From the NCBI GenBank assembly GCA_047974625.1, contig JBKECK010000004.1, forward strand, positions 1 through 64,000: a stretch of 64,000 nt of DNA, read 5' to 3'. Both the position numbers and the translations under genes were made by a program. This stretch comes from CADEDH01 sp047974625. GTDB taxonomy: Bacteria > Actinomycetota > Acidimicrobiia > Acidimicrobiales > SZUA-35. Under the pieces are notes generated by a model. It was not told where the DNA came from, made no database searches, and worked only from the letters and a program-made list of their open reading frames with translations. The first letter of the stretch is position 1. Each line of letters begins with the position of its first letter. Positions 34,227-41,752 of this stretch are shown here, one piece after another.

Positions 34227-36071
34227 CTACGCCGGGGACGTGGCCCCGTGTTCGGCCCCGTCACCGCCGGTGCCGTCCTCACCGGACCCGCCGACGGAAT
34301 GCAGTGGGGGCTCGGCGGCCGGGGTGACGGCGGCGATCCCGGGACCGAACTGGATCAGCCGGTCGCCGGGTTCGGCGTTGGACGGGTTGAGGTCGAACAC
34401 GACCTTGTCGGAGGGTTTGACCCGGCAGATAGTCAACCAGTCGTCGTCCCGGGCGTCCTCGGTGCCGACCATGACGGTGCGCATGGTGGCACCTTTGTCG
34501 AGGAGTCCGTCGATGGTGGCGCTGTCGAGGAAGGTGGGCAGCAGGGCCCGGGGTGCCACCAGGTGGGCCGTGCCGGGATCGGCGCTGGAGTCTTCGGTGG
34601 GTAGGCCGTACACGTTGGCCGAACCGACCACCCGGGCGATCCGCTCACTGGCGAAGGTGTCGAGGTGGTCGGTGCCCGACAGGGCCACGGCGGTGCCGAT
34701 ACCCACGGCCCGGACCGTCTCGGGGAACTCCTCGGAGTTGAGGCGTCCCCGGTAGACGAGCTGACCCCGGTAGGCGGCCGTGAGGGAGTCCTCGTCACCC
34801 AGGCCGACATGCAGGGTGGAGATGCGCTGCTCGTTGAGGGCGTCGGCCAGTTCGAGGGCGAAGTGGCCACCCCCGACGAAGGCCACCCCGTTCGGGTCCG
34901 GTTCGGCAACCCGGAGGCGGCGGGCGGCGGGACGGGCCCCGAGTCCCACCAGGGCCACGGTGCCCACCACCACCGTGAACACGACGGGGACCAGGGGGCC
35001 GGGATCGATGCCCTCGTGCTCCAGTTCCAGGGCGAACAGCGACGCCACCGCGGCCGCCACCACCCCGCGGGGGCACATGACCATCATGAACGCCTTCTCC
35101 CGCCAGTTCAGCCCGGTGTTGGTGGTGGACGCGATGACGGTCAACGGCCGGGCCACCAGGACCAGGACGGCGATGATGGCCAGGCTGGGGAGCAGGGTCT
35201 CCGCCACCTCCTCCAGGTCCACCCGGGCCCCGAGCACCACGAAGAGGGAACCGAGGATCACCGAGCCCAGGTGCTCGTTGAACTCGGCGATGTGGGCGGC
35301 GGGAGCCTTCCGCTGGTTGGCCAGGGCCATCCCGAGCATGGTCACCGCCAACAGACCGGCCTCGGGCCGGAGGCTGTTGGCGGCGGCGTAGGCGGCCACC
35401 ACGAAAGCCAGGGTGGCGGGCACCTGCAGGTGGTCCGGGATCAGCCGTTGCCGCAGCAGGGTGACGAGGGCGACGCTGGCCACCGCGCCCACGGCGGCCC
35501 CGGCCCCGAACGTGGTCAGGATGCGGAGGGCGATCCCCTCGACCGACCGGTCGGCCACCATCGCGTCCAGCACCACGATGGCCAGCCCGGCGCCGACCGG
35601 GTCGATCAGGATCCCCTCCCACCGGAGGATGGCGCCCGTCGGGGGCCGGGGCCGGACCGCCCGCAGGAGGGGGATGACCACCGTCGGGCCGGACACGATC
35701 AGGATCGCCCCGATCAGGAGGGCCAGGTTGGTGTCGACGTCGGGGAGCAGGCCGGCCACCGCCCCGGTGGCCACGGCCCAGGTGACCACGGCGCCGACGG
35801 TGCACAGGCGGATGACGGCGGCCCGCCCCACCCTCAGTTCCGACCAGTGCAGGCTCGTCCCACCTTCGAACAGCAGGATGGCCACCCCGAGCCCGACCCC
35901 AGTGAACAACAGGTCACCGAATACGGCGTCGGGGTCGAGCACCGCGCTCATGGCCACCCCGGCCACGAGCAGGAACAGCACCGAGGGCAGTTTCACGCGG
36001 GACCCGAGCCACTGGCAGAACACGGCTACGGAGAGAATGACCGCCAGGGCGGTCACCGGGTTGGTGATCAT
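34227..36071 (-). CDS. CPA-type cation:proton antiporter with cytoplasmic TrkA-like domain
   Basis: A 614-residue transporter. About 12 membrane helices span residues 1-390, with family features SVLFLLVAGVAMSAVL, VAILLFEGGTSL, SGPTVVIPLLRAVR, WEGILIDPVGAGLAIVVLDA (the conserved Asp pair region) and MVMCPRGVVAAAVASL. From about 405 a soluble nucleotide-binding-like domain follows (GVAFVGGGHFALELADAL; AVALSGTDHLDTFASERIARV), reminiscent of TrkA-N regulatory domains of NhaP2/KefC-type antiporters. It probably exchanges Na+ or K+ for protons. GGAGGT five bases before ATG 36071 sets the start, rather than 36119. Confidence 0.86.
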   Translation of the reverse strand: MITNPVTALAVILSVAVFCQWLGSRVKLPSVLFLLVAGVAMSAVLDPDAVFGDLLFTGVGLGVAILLFEGGTSLHWSELRVGRAAVIRLCTVGAVVTWAVATGAVAGLLPDVDTNLALLIGAILIVSGPTVVIPLLRAVRPRPPTGAILRWEGILIDPVGAGLAIVVLDAMVADRSVEGIALRILTTFGAGAAVGAVASVALVTLLRQRLIPDHLQVPATLAFVVAAYAAANSLRPEAGLLAVTMLGMALANQRKAPAAHIAEFNEHLGSVILGSLFVVLGARVDLEEVAETLLPSLAIIAVLVLVARPLTVIASTTNTGLNWREKAFMMVMCPRGVVAAAVASLFALELEHEGIDPGPLVPVVFTVVVGTVALVGLGARPAARRLRVAEPDPNGVAFVGGGHFALELADALNEQRISTLHVGLGDEDSLTAAYRGQLVYRGRLNSEEFPETVRAVGIGTAVALSGTDHLDTFASERIARVVGSANVYGLPTEDSSADPGTAHLVAPRALLPTFLDSATIDGLLDKGATMRTVMVGTEDARDDDWLTICRVKPSDKVVFDLNPSNAEPGDRLIQFGPGIAAVTPAAEPPLHSVGGSGEDGTGGDGAEHGATSPA

Positions 36072-36264
36072 GACACCTCCACGCGTCCTACGGATGGGTG
36101 AAGGTACAGCCTCGCCCATCTTGACCCACGATCATCGCCGAGGACCGGGCCGCGTTGGGGGCAATGCGGTCGTGAATCCTGTCCGAGCCGGATCAACGAC
36201 CTCCGATCCGAGGTGAAGCTCCGGCTCTTCGACATCTCCACCTGGGCGGCGCTCGTGATTCGGT

Positions 36265-36348
36265 GGCTATCAGAGGGGCGATCATCCGCCTCGGGCGCTC
36301 GGCCGGCCCGAACCCGCCGCAGCACTCTGACCAGGTGATGCTTGGCGG
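36265..36348. repeat. Relic of an element right end, homologous to 46944-47027
   Basis: These 84 bases align without gaps to 46944-47027 at roughly three quarters identity, including GAACCCGCCGCAGC, CTCTG and the terminal CTTGGCGG. In the intact copy CTTGGCGG runs into the 3' end of tRNA-Ser(GGA); here it runs into unrelated sequence. It therefore looks like an orphan right end of an earlier related integrative element. Confidence 0.6.
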
Positions 36349-36378
36349 TCCTAATGCGACAAAGTTCGAACCCCTGAG
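36345..36378. repeat. 34-bp direct repeat flanking mazEF, left copy
   Basis: Matches 37009-37042 at 31 of 34 positions (GCGGTCCTRATGCGACAA then GTTCGAACCC). The two copies bracket the mazEF module and its upstream region, suggesting a cassette boundary. No gene lies between 36120 and 36435 apart from these repeats. Confidence 0.75.
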
Positions 36379-36435
36379 CAGACAACCGTGGGCGTTCGGC
36401 TAGCCCGAAGCATGCAATTCCGCTAACATGATCGC

Positions 36436-36630
36436 ATGCAGAGCACCAGCGTCCGCGTTGACGCCGACACACACAGCGAGATCAAGAAACTCGCCGAGTT
36501 ACTTGGGACGACGGTTGGCGAAACGGTTGCACTCGCTATTCGCCGGCTCCGACAGGACAGGATGGGTGAGCAGCTCAGGGCTCCGCTGACGACGAGCGAG
36601 ACCGATTGGCTCGATGCTGACCTCGGGTGA
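36436..36630 (+). CDS. Ribbon-helix-helix antitoxin of a MazEF-type module
   Basis: A 64-residue DNA-binding antitoxin. The N-terminal half has the ribbon-helix-helix pattern (TSVRVDADTHSEIKKLAELL, GTTVGETVALAIRRLRQDR), and the acidic C-terminus (TTSETDWLDADLG) would wrap and inhibit the toxin. It overlaps the toxin gene by 17 bases (36614-36630), so the two are coupled. It probably represses its own promoter. GC is lower than the chromosome average, consistent with the accessory region. Confidence 0.82.
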   Translation: MQSTSVRVDADTHSEIKKLAELLGTTVGETVALAIRRLRQDRMGEQLRAPLTTSETDWLDADLG

Positions 36631-36958
36631 TGTCGTCGACCTTGACTTGGGAACACCAGAAGGACGTGAGGCAGGTTTCCGACATCCTGCGATCGTCGTG
36701 ACTGCCCAGCGCATCCTCGACGCACAACCGGCGGTGGTCCAAATCGTCCCACTCACTTCAACCAACCGCGGATTCGCGACCGAGGTCGAGGTGCCCGCGG
36801 ACGAGACGAACGGCCTCGAACGGGATTCATCCGCCCAATGCCAACACGTGAGAGCTGTCTCTGCAGGTCGGATTCTTCAAGCGAGGGGAAACGTAGGACC
36901 GGCCGTTGTTGCTCACATTCGAGAGGCGTTGGGCCTAGTTCTTGACATCCCCACCTGA
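36614..36958 (+). CDS. MazF/PemK family endoribonuclease toxin
   Basis: A 114-residue toxin with the PemK/MazF barrel: GDVVDLDLGTPEGREAGFRH (MazF-like GDVxxxxLxxxxGxEqxxxRP), PAIVVTA, VQIVPLTSTNRGF (the PlTS block with the catalytic Thr/Ser), SSAQCQHVRAVSAGRI with the conserved Q.R. It should cleave mRNA at a short sequence. The length and motifs look intact. It directly follows and overlaps its antitoxin. Target specificity cannot be read from sequence. Confidence 0.87.
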   Translation: MLTSGDVVDLDLGTPEGREAGFRHPAIVVTAQRILDAQPAVVQIVPLTSTNRGFATEVEVPADETNGLERDSSAQCQHVRAVSAGRILQARGNVGPAVVAHIREALGLVLDIPT

Positions 36959-37008
36959 CCGAATCCAATCGCGCCGGGTTCGAACTAGAAACATTTCCTT
37001 GTCTCGCA

Positions 37009-37042
37009 GCGGTCCTGATGCGACAACGTTCGAACCCTTGAG
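37009..37042. repeat. 34-bp direct repeat flanking mazEF, right copy
   Basis: The partner of 36345-36378, 51 bases after the mazF stop. Just upstream (36977-36992), GGGTTCGAACTAGAAAC resembles GGGTTCGAACGAGAAAC at 38382-38398, which precedes the left attachment site of the main element. Confidence 0.75.
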
Positions 37043-37106
37043 ACGAGCCCAGCGGAGGACGTTCGCCGGAGGCGAACTCCGTTAGGTTCGCCTCCGGCGA
37101 ACCGGC

Positions 37107-37218
37107 GCGGAGGAGGTGGGATTCGAACCCACGGAAGGTCTCCCTTCACACGCTTGCCAAGCTTGGACCAGCAGTCCGCAGGGAGCCAGGAACCGCGAGA
37201 TCTCGCGGGTTCCTGGCT
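37107..37218. repeat. Older left attachment relic: tRNA-Ser 3' fragment plus palindrome
   Basis: Bases 37107-37135 match the 3' end of tRNA-Ser(GGA) exactly, 37136-37145 differ (variable arm), and 37146-37162 match again with one change in the anticodon loop. Bases 37184-37218 form a near-perfect palindrome (arms AGCCAGGAACC and GGTTCCTGGCT around GCGAGATCTCGCG). The same order, tRNA fragment then AGCCAGGAACCGC and GATGGCTATCACTCG, recurs from 38414, so this is the left end of a previous insertion of the same element family. No gene is seen from 36959 to 37462. Confidence 0.75.
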
Positions 37219-37462
37219 GTCGAATGCCGGGCGACGACGGGCGAAGCTGGAGCTGATGGCTATCACTCGGCATATCAACGCCCCGGCCTCGATCGGCCCA
37301 AGCTTGGCCGGACACCCGCCGAACTTCGGATGCGTGGCCGGGCGGATCGGCCCCAGACCCAAGTGCGCCGGTGTCGCGATCCGTCGACCGCGATCAGCCG
37401 CGCGGGTACGATAACCGCATGGGCGGCTCCGGCGCGGTCATCACCCGCCGCCGCCCTGTAGC

Positions 37463-38062
37463 CTTGAGCGGATCGCTGTCGACCCGAACCGCATGGGTGG
37501 CCTGCCCTGCATTCGAGACCTCAGAGTGACCGTCGGCATGGTCCTCGGTCAGCTGGCCGCCGGCCAGACCCGAGTTTGGCGGGGGTCTTGCGTTTCGCCT
37601 GGTCACGAAGTCTTGCTCGGGACGTGTTTCCCATACGTTTCGGCGTTTCCCCTGGTCAGCAGCCTGTGGAGCTATGGAAACTCTCGCCGACGTAGCGCAC
37701 AATCGGCAGCTCTGACGCACCGGCGCAGCTGATCAACACTCGAGGAGCGGCCCAACCAGCTGTTTCCCCTGGTCAGCGAGTTGTCGTCCGCTTACCCCTC
37801 AAGTATCCCACGGAACAGAGGTCAGTTGGTGGAATGTGTCGCCCCTACGTTTCCCCACCAAACTCCCGAGATGCTGACAAAACTCCTGGTCAGCGCCTCA
37901 ACCCAAGTCGAAACGACGCCTACCCCGCCAAACTCGGGCCAGACCCGTGAGCAGGTCCTCTCCGCCTACCCGTACCTCGAAGACGAGGACATCTCGGCCG
38001 CACTGGCCTTCGGCGCAGCTCGGGTCAACGAACGAGACGTTCCGCTCGCGCAGACCGCGTGA
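37463..38062 (+). pseudogene. DUF433 antitoxin gene split by a 365-bp insertion
   Basis: The N-terminal part (37463-37571) reads LERIAVDPNRMGGLPCIRD, LRVTVGMVLGQLAAGQT and the C-terminal part (37947-38062) reads REQVLSAYPYLEDEDISAAL, AFGAARVNERD. Removing 37572-37946 joins them in frame as a normal DUF433 protein (LAAGQT|REQVLS). No start codon is visible in frame upstream of 37493, so the 5' end may also be damaged, or translation may begin at ATG 37493 (MGGLPC). DUF433 proteins are antitoxins of DUF5615 PIN-like toxins, and the toxin gene follows with a 4-base overlap. Confidence 0.85.
37572..37936. mobile_element. MITE-like insertion with terminal inverted repeats and 10-bp target duplication
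   Basis: The 365-bp segment starts with GAGTTTGGCGGGG and ends with CCCCGCCAAACTC(G), an inverted repeat of 13 bp that can be read as up to 16 bp with flanking bases. It is bordered by direct repeats GGCCAGACCC (37562-37571 and 37937-37946). No transposase is encoded. Inside are four copies of CCTGGTCA, three preceded by GTTTCSC (37592, 37645, 37762, and 37884). A second TIR-like stretch (GTTTCCCCACCAAACTCCCGA) lies at 37849-37869. The exact boundary is ambiguous by 1-2 bases. Confidence 0.8.
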
Positions 38063-38250
38063 ACTACCTCCTCGACGCCAATCTGTCGCCCCAGATCGTC
38101 GACGCGCCCAAGGCCGCCGGGCACAACGCCAGCCACGTCGATGATCACGGGCTGCTCACCGCCAGCGACGACAAGGTCTTTGACTGGGCGAACGAGGCCA
38201 ACGCCGTCGTCATCACCTCAGACTCTGACTACCACCTGAAAGACAAACTC
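38059..38250 (+). pseudogene. Truncated DUF5615 PIN-like toxin
   Basis: The GTG at 38059 overlaps the DUF433 stop (GTGA). The first ~60 residues match DUF5615 toxins: MNYLLDANLSPQIVDAPKAA, GHNASHVDDHGLL, DDKVFDWANEANAVVITSDSDYH, containing the acidic PIN residues D7 and the terminal TSDSD. After about 38240 the expected C-terminus (SDFGxLLA) is absent, and the frame runs through unrelated sequence into the attachment repeat at 38414. It is therefore probably inactive, cut by the events that placed the element here. Confidence 0.72.
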
Positions 38251-38413
38251 TATTACCTTTCAGGTCAAGGCCGCGTCGTAAAGGATCCTTGCAGGTCGCC
38301 CGAGTGGAGTGTCGGGACACCGATCCCCAGCCGATGGCGGGCCATCCACTCGCCAGACCAAGATCTGATCGATCAGAGCTGGGTTCGAACGAGAAACGTT
38401 CTCTCCCAGATTT

Positions 38414-38469
38414 GCGGAGGAGGTGGGATTCGAACCCACGGACCCTTGCGAGTCACACGCTTTCCAAGC
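38414..38469. repeat. attL: 56-bp duplicate of tRNA-Ser(GGA) 3' half
   Basis: Identical over 56 bases to 47024-47079, which covers the tRNA from its discriminator base to the anticodon stem. Homology stops at CCAAGC, in the anticodon stem, where tyrosine integrases commonly cross over. Bases 38491-38520 carry the partly degenerate palindrome also found at 37184. Confidence 0.92.
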
Positions 38470-38604
38470 CTGGAGCAGCAGTCTGGGCGGAGCCAGGAAC
38501 CGCTAGATCTCGCGGGTCTTGGGCCGTGGAGCGCTACGTGGGATCGGGCGGAGCTGGGGCTGATGGCTATCACTCGGGCTATCAGCGACACGGGCCCTTC
38601 TGAA

Positions 38605-39024
38605 TCAGGCCGGACCGGGCAGCAGCTCGAAGGCCTCGACGTGGGCCGGGCGGATGACCCGGAAGTCGCGCTCGTCCATGGTGGCGACCTCGACGAGGCC
38701 AAGCCGTTCCGCAACCGCGACCGTTGAGGCGTCGACCACGTCGAGGTTGAGATCAGCGTAGGTCGAGATCAGTTCGAGTATCCGTGCCCAATCATCAACC
38801 ACAGGGTCGATGACCGCGAGCGACAACCGCACGATCGTGGAAACAAACTGTTGCTGCGCCTCGGCGCCAAACCGATCGAGCAGGAGCCACGCGGTCTCGG
38901 CCACGACCAGCGACGTCGCCCAAGCTCATCGCGCCGATCTCGGAGCAGCCGTGAACACCTCGGGTGGGCGGGGGAACGCCCGATCGACGGCGGCCAACCA
39001 CACATTCGTGTCGACGAGCAACAC
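38605..39024 (-). pseudogene. VapC-type PIN toxin with internal TGA
   Basis: Read from GTG 39024: VLLVDTNVWLAAVDRAFPRP, then PEVFTAAPRSAR, a TGA at 38928-38926, then in the same frame AWATSLVVAETAWLLLDRFG, VSTIVRLSLAVIDPVVDDW and LDVVDASTVAVAERLGL, ATMDERDFRVIRP. The PIN acidic residues (LVDTN, VVAE, VVDAS, TMDERDF) all remain, so a single nonsense change, perhaps with a small local deletion, interrupts an otherwise complete ribonuclease toxin. A short product could restart at GTG 38904 but would lack the first active-site Asp. It follows its antitoxin by 6 bases. Confidence 0.83.
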
Positions 39025-39030
39025 CGGAAA

Positions 39031-39288
39031 CTACGACGCCCGACGTCGAGCGTCAGCCTGCTTCCGAAGCGTCGACGTGTCGGTCGTGGCCCACGACGGT
39101 TCGCCACTGTCAAACGAGCCAATGAGCGCCTCCAACGGATCCTCATCCGCCGTGGCGCCACCACCCTCCACCTGGAGTTGCTGCGACAGCACATCGACGA
39201 TTAGCTCGTCGGCCGACACTCCGCGCTCAGCAGCAACGTCCACGAGCCGCCGATACAACTCGTCAGGGACTTCGAAGGTTGCCGCCAT
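39031..39288 (-). CDS. VapB-like antitoxin
   Basis: An 85-residue antitoxin with a ribbon-helix-helix-like N-terminus (MAATFEVPDELYRRLVDVAA, ERGVSADELIVDVLSQQL) and an acidic, Trp-containing C-terminal tail (EALIGSFDSGEPSWATTDTS) suited to toxin binding. It lies immediately upstream of the vapC pseudogene. The ATG at 39288 is preferred to an upstream in-frame start at 39333. With its toxin disrupted it may persist as a stand-alone repressor or anti-addiction factor. Confidence 0.75.
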   Translation of the reverse strand: MAATFEVPDELYRRLVDVAAERGVSADELIVDVLSQQLQVEGGGATADEDPLEALIGSFDSGEPSWATTDTSTLRKQADARRRAS

Positions 39289-39412
39289 CTGACCATTGTA
39301 GATCTGCCCGGTCGGTCCGGCGATGCCGACCAAGCGCGCAAATCTGCTGACGTGCGCCTGCCTCCGCGCAGCTATCGCAACTCCACTCGGGCAGAGTTCC
39401 GGCTCCGGCGTG

Positions 39413-39742
39413 TCACTGGTCGTGGCCTCTGGTGGAGTCGATGACCCAGTTCTCGTAGTCGGGGTTCCCCCCGACGATTGGCACGGCGACGACGTGCGGG
39501 GTGACGTACGGGTGTCGCTGTTTGGTCAGTTCGACGATGGCGGCCACGTGGCGGGCCTGAGTGCGGAGGGAAACTACAGCCTCATTAGCTTCGTGGACTT
39601 CGCCCTCCCACCGGTAGACCGAACGGACGTGCTCGGTGATGTTGCCGGAGGCGGCTAGGCCGGTTTCGACAAGCTCTCGGGTGAGTCCGGTCAGAGTCTC
39701 TACGTCGGGTGCAGTGATGGTGACGTTGACGATGCCAGTCAC
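39413..39742 (-). CDS. cutA: CutA family protein (divalent-ion tolerance)
   Basis: The 109-residue protein has the CutA trimeric ferredoxin-like fold: VNVTITAPDVETLTGLTREL, LAASGNITEHVRSVYRWEGE, EAVVSLRTQ and KQRHPYVTPHVVAVPIVGGNPDYENWV. The YRWEGEV and HPYxxPxxxxxPI signatures are diagnostic. CutA was linked to copper tolerance in E. coli, though its true role is unsettled. Its GTG start overlaps the stop of the XRE regulator by 4 bases, so both are translated from one mRNA. Presence inside the integrative element makes it cargo. Confidence 0.87.
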   Translation of the reverse strand: MTGIVNVTITAPDVETLTGLTRELVETGLAASGNITEHVRSVYRWEGEVHEANEAVVSLRTQARHVAAIVELTKQRHPYVTPHVVAVPIVGGNPDYENWVIDSTRGHDQ

Positions 39743-40344
39743 CGTGCACCGCCTCGTTCCTTCATGTCGGCGATGGCTGGTTCCACGGCGTCTTGGTCGC
39801 GGCAGAGCGCGGCGTATCCGGTGATGATCTTGCCGTCGTATGACAGGCCGACCCAGCGTCCGTCAGCGGTGACGCCTTGGGCGTGGAGGGCGAAGTAGAG
39901 CGAGCCCTTGGACTGGACCGCGGCGTCTGCGGCTCGGTACCAGCCGATGAGGGCTTGGTTGTCCCACAGGCGAAGTTCGCCGTTCCAGTTGTAGCCGCCT
40001 TCCTCCACTGGTCGGCTGCGTTCGGCGGTGAGGGTGAGGAGGTCGCCGGCTTGGACGATCTCGACGTGCTGCACCGCGACCCATTCCTCGCCGTCGCGCT
40101 GGGTCTGCCACCCCGCCCACCACTCACCGCCCAGATCGAGCCCGGACCGGATCTGCCCAGCCAGATGGGTGAGCGAGATCCCGAGCGCTTCAGCCAGACG
40201 GACAGCGACGCCGAGGCCGGGTTCGCTGTCGCCGCTCTCGTACCGGGCGATCTGACGGATGCCGACGTCGGCGGCTTCGGCGAGCTGGGCCTGTGACATC
40301 CCGATCTCTGCCCGCCTGGCCTTTAAGACGTCCTTGATGTCCAT
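39739..40344 (-). CDS. XRE-family helix-turn-helix regulator
   Basis: The Cro/C1-type helix-turn-helix is at the N-terminus: KARRAEIGMSQAQLAEAADV, GIRQIARYESGDSEPGLGVA, VRLAEALGISLTHLAG. The remaining ~120 residues (GEWWAGWQTQRDGEEWVAVQ; LYFALHAQGVTADGRWVGLS) form a beta-rich domain I do not recognise, probably sensing a signal. The start is set at ATG 40344; in-frame ATGs at 40386 and 40395 would overlap the upstream palindrome. It is co-translated with cutA and divergent from the conjugation/replication operon, where a switch regulator would be expected. Confidence 0.8.
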   Translation of the reverse strand: MDIKDVLKARRAEIGMSQAQLAEAADVGIRQIARYESGDSEPGLGVAVRLAEALGISLTHLAGQIRSGLDLGGEWWAGWQTQRDGEEWVAVQHVEIVQAGDLLTLTAERSRPVEEGGYNWNGELRLWDNQALIGWYRAADAAVQSKGSLYFALHAQGVTADGRWVGLSYDGKIITGYAALCRDQDAVEPAIADMKERGGAR

Positions 40345-40383
40345 CACGTCAGTCTGCTCAACCGATCCACCCCGAACAACGGA

Positions 40384-40396
40384 CATGACAGTCATG
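40384..40396. promoter_or_regulatory. Candidate operator palindrome CATGAC-A-GTCATG
   Basis: A perfect 6+6 dyad with one central base lies between the XRE gene and the divergent element operon, surrounded by other copies of GACAT/ATGTC (GCGACATACTTGACATG to 40416). A position between divergent promoters suits autoregulation by the XRE protein. It would overlap the coding start if the regulator begins at 40386 or 40395. Confidence 0.4.
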
Positions 40397-40517
40397 ATAG
40401 GCGACATACTTGACATGCGCCGTGTTGGTCGTTCAACATGACACAAACGTCAGCATCGCCTAGATGGAAGGGGCACCCGATGGCAAACGTCAGCCACCAG
40501 CCCGGAGGCAGCGACCA

Positions 40518-40895
40518 ATGAACCCGCAGCCTTCGATCGAACACCCAGCACTCGTCAAGCGACTCCTGCGGCACGCATCGGGCAATCGTTGCACCGAGGC
40601 GGCCGTCATGGTTCTCGCCAGACCGCGAGGCCAGCTCCTCGACAGCGTCGCCGGGTACGTCGTCGACCTTCCCGACGACGGGGTGGCGTTCATCGACTGG
40701 GACGTCCTCGCCGTCGCGTCCCTGCCCCTCTCTGGTGGTGAACGTCGAATGGTCGACGCAGCGCTCTCCCTCGCTCTCGGCACCCCGGTCGATCTGCAAG
40801 ACATCGCAACCGGCGTCGACCAGGCCAGCGTGCGGGTGCTCGTCGATGCGATCAGCCACGCTGCGGGCCTGCCCCTCCCGGGGGCGTCGTCGTGA
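40518..40895 (+). CDS. Hypothetical small protein, first gene of the element operon
   Basis: A 125-residue acidic to neutral protein with no recognised motif (ALVKRLLRHASGNRCTEAAV; GVAFIDWDVLAVASLPLSGG). GGAGG lies 10 bases before ATG 40518. Its TGA overlaps the GTG of the next gene (GTGA), placing it in the replication/transfer operon. The middle contains a short hydrophobic, possibly beta-sheet core rather than a membrane helix. Function unknown. Confidence 0.6.
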   Translation: MNPQPSIEHPALVKRLLRHASGNRCTEAAVMVLARPRGQLLDSVAGYVVDLPDDGVAFIDWDVLAVASLPLSGGERRMVDAALSLALGTPVDLQDIATGVDQASVRVLVDAISHAAGLPLPGASS

Positions 40896-41752
40896 ATCCG
40901 TTGCAGGTGTTCTGCTGGCGGGTCCTCGGCGACCTCCGTCCTATTGTTCGGTACAGCGCGGAGCGGTTCCCGTCGTGGGCGCCAAGAGGGCTCCGAGCCC
41001 GGACCCTCGCCCACCTCGCCGCCGGCAACCCGGTCCACACCCTGGCCGTGATCGATGCCATCTGGGCCTGCCTACTGTTCGAACTCCCGGTCCGGTGGCT
41101 CGCCCTCGCCGTGGTCGTCGCCTGGGCTCTGGCCGAGGCGCACTTCTGGCTACAACGCGGCTCCGGTGACCGACTCTCGGTGTGGCGGGAGGCGTGGCGG
41201 TTCCGGCGCCGCTGGCCCGCCATCTGGGCCGAAGTCGCCGCGAAGACCGCGAGCGTCCAGGCCGAGGTCGGCACCGCTAACGAACCCACGTCCCCGGCCG
41301 CGCTCCGCCCTATCGCTGATCACCCGAAGCTCGGGTGGTGGCCAAAGAACGAGTGGCCGGTCGTGTGGTGGTGGGTCGGCCCACCCCCAGGCCGTTCCCT
41401 CGACTCGCTCGCCGAACTCGCCGAGATCCTCACCGCAAACATCACCCGCGTCGCCGGCATCCACCTCGACTACGACTCCCCAGGAGCGTCATGGGGACGG
41501 CTCATCGTCATCTTCGAACCCGTCCTCAACGACACCACCCAACCGGCCTGGGCCACCGCGCTCCCACCAGCTGCCGTACCGCTCCCACCGGCGCCAGCAC
41601 CGGCGGTCCGACCCCAACTTGGGTCCGGCGACGGCAGTGAAGCCACGGTCCCGATCGAGCCCGACAGCGACCCGACCAGACCTGCAATCCCAGCCGCCGC
41701 AACCGCCGGCCGGCCCGCGCTGCGGGTGATCCAAGGAGGTAAGGCCGGATGA
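40892..41752 (+). CDS. Element-encoded membrane protein, possible partner of the FtsK-like ATPase
   Basis: The 286-residue protein has one or two membrane helices at about residues 47-88 (VIDAIWACLLFELPVRWLAL and ALAVVVAWALAEAHFW), a positively charged cytoplasmic segment, then a soluble domain and a Pro/Ala-rich tail. The following FtsK-like protein lacks membrane helices of its own, so this gene may supply the membrane anchor that is fused in typical conjugative FtsK-like proteins. That is inferred from order and coupling: GTGA overlap upstream and ATGA overlap downstream. Confidence 0.6.
   Translation: MNPLQVFCWRVLGDLRPIVRYSAERFPSWAPRGLRARTLAHLAAGNPVHTLAVIDAIWACLLFELPVRWLALAVVVAWALAEAHFWLQRGSGDRLSVWREAWRFRRRWPAIWAEVAAKTASVQAEVGTANEPTSPAALRPIADHPKLGWWPKNEWPVVWWWVGPPPGRSLDSLAELAEILTANITRVAGIHLDYDSPGASWGRLIVIFEPVLNDTTQPAWATALPPAAVPLPPAPAPAVRPQLGSGDGSEATVPIEPDSDPTRPAIPAAATAGRPALRVIQGGKAG

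Noticed and set aside
36360..36372. GTTCGAACCC at 36364 and 37029, resembling tRNA T-arms
   Set aside because: Flanking bases cannot form a T-stem plus acceptor stem at either site, so they were treated as parts of the 34-bp repeats.
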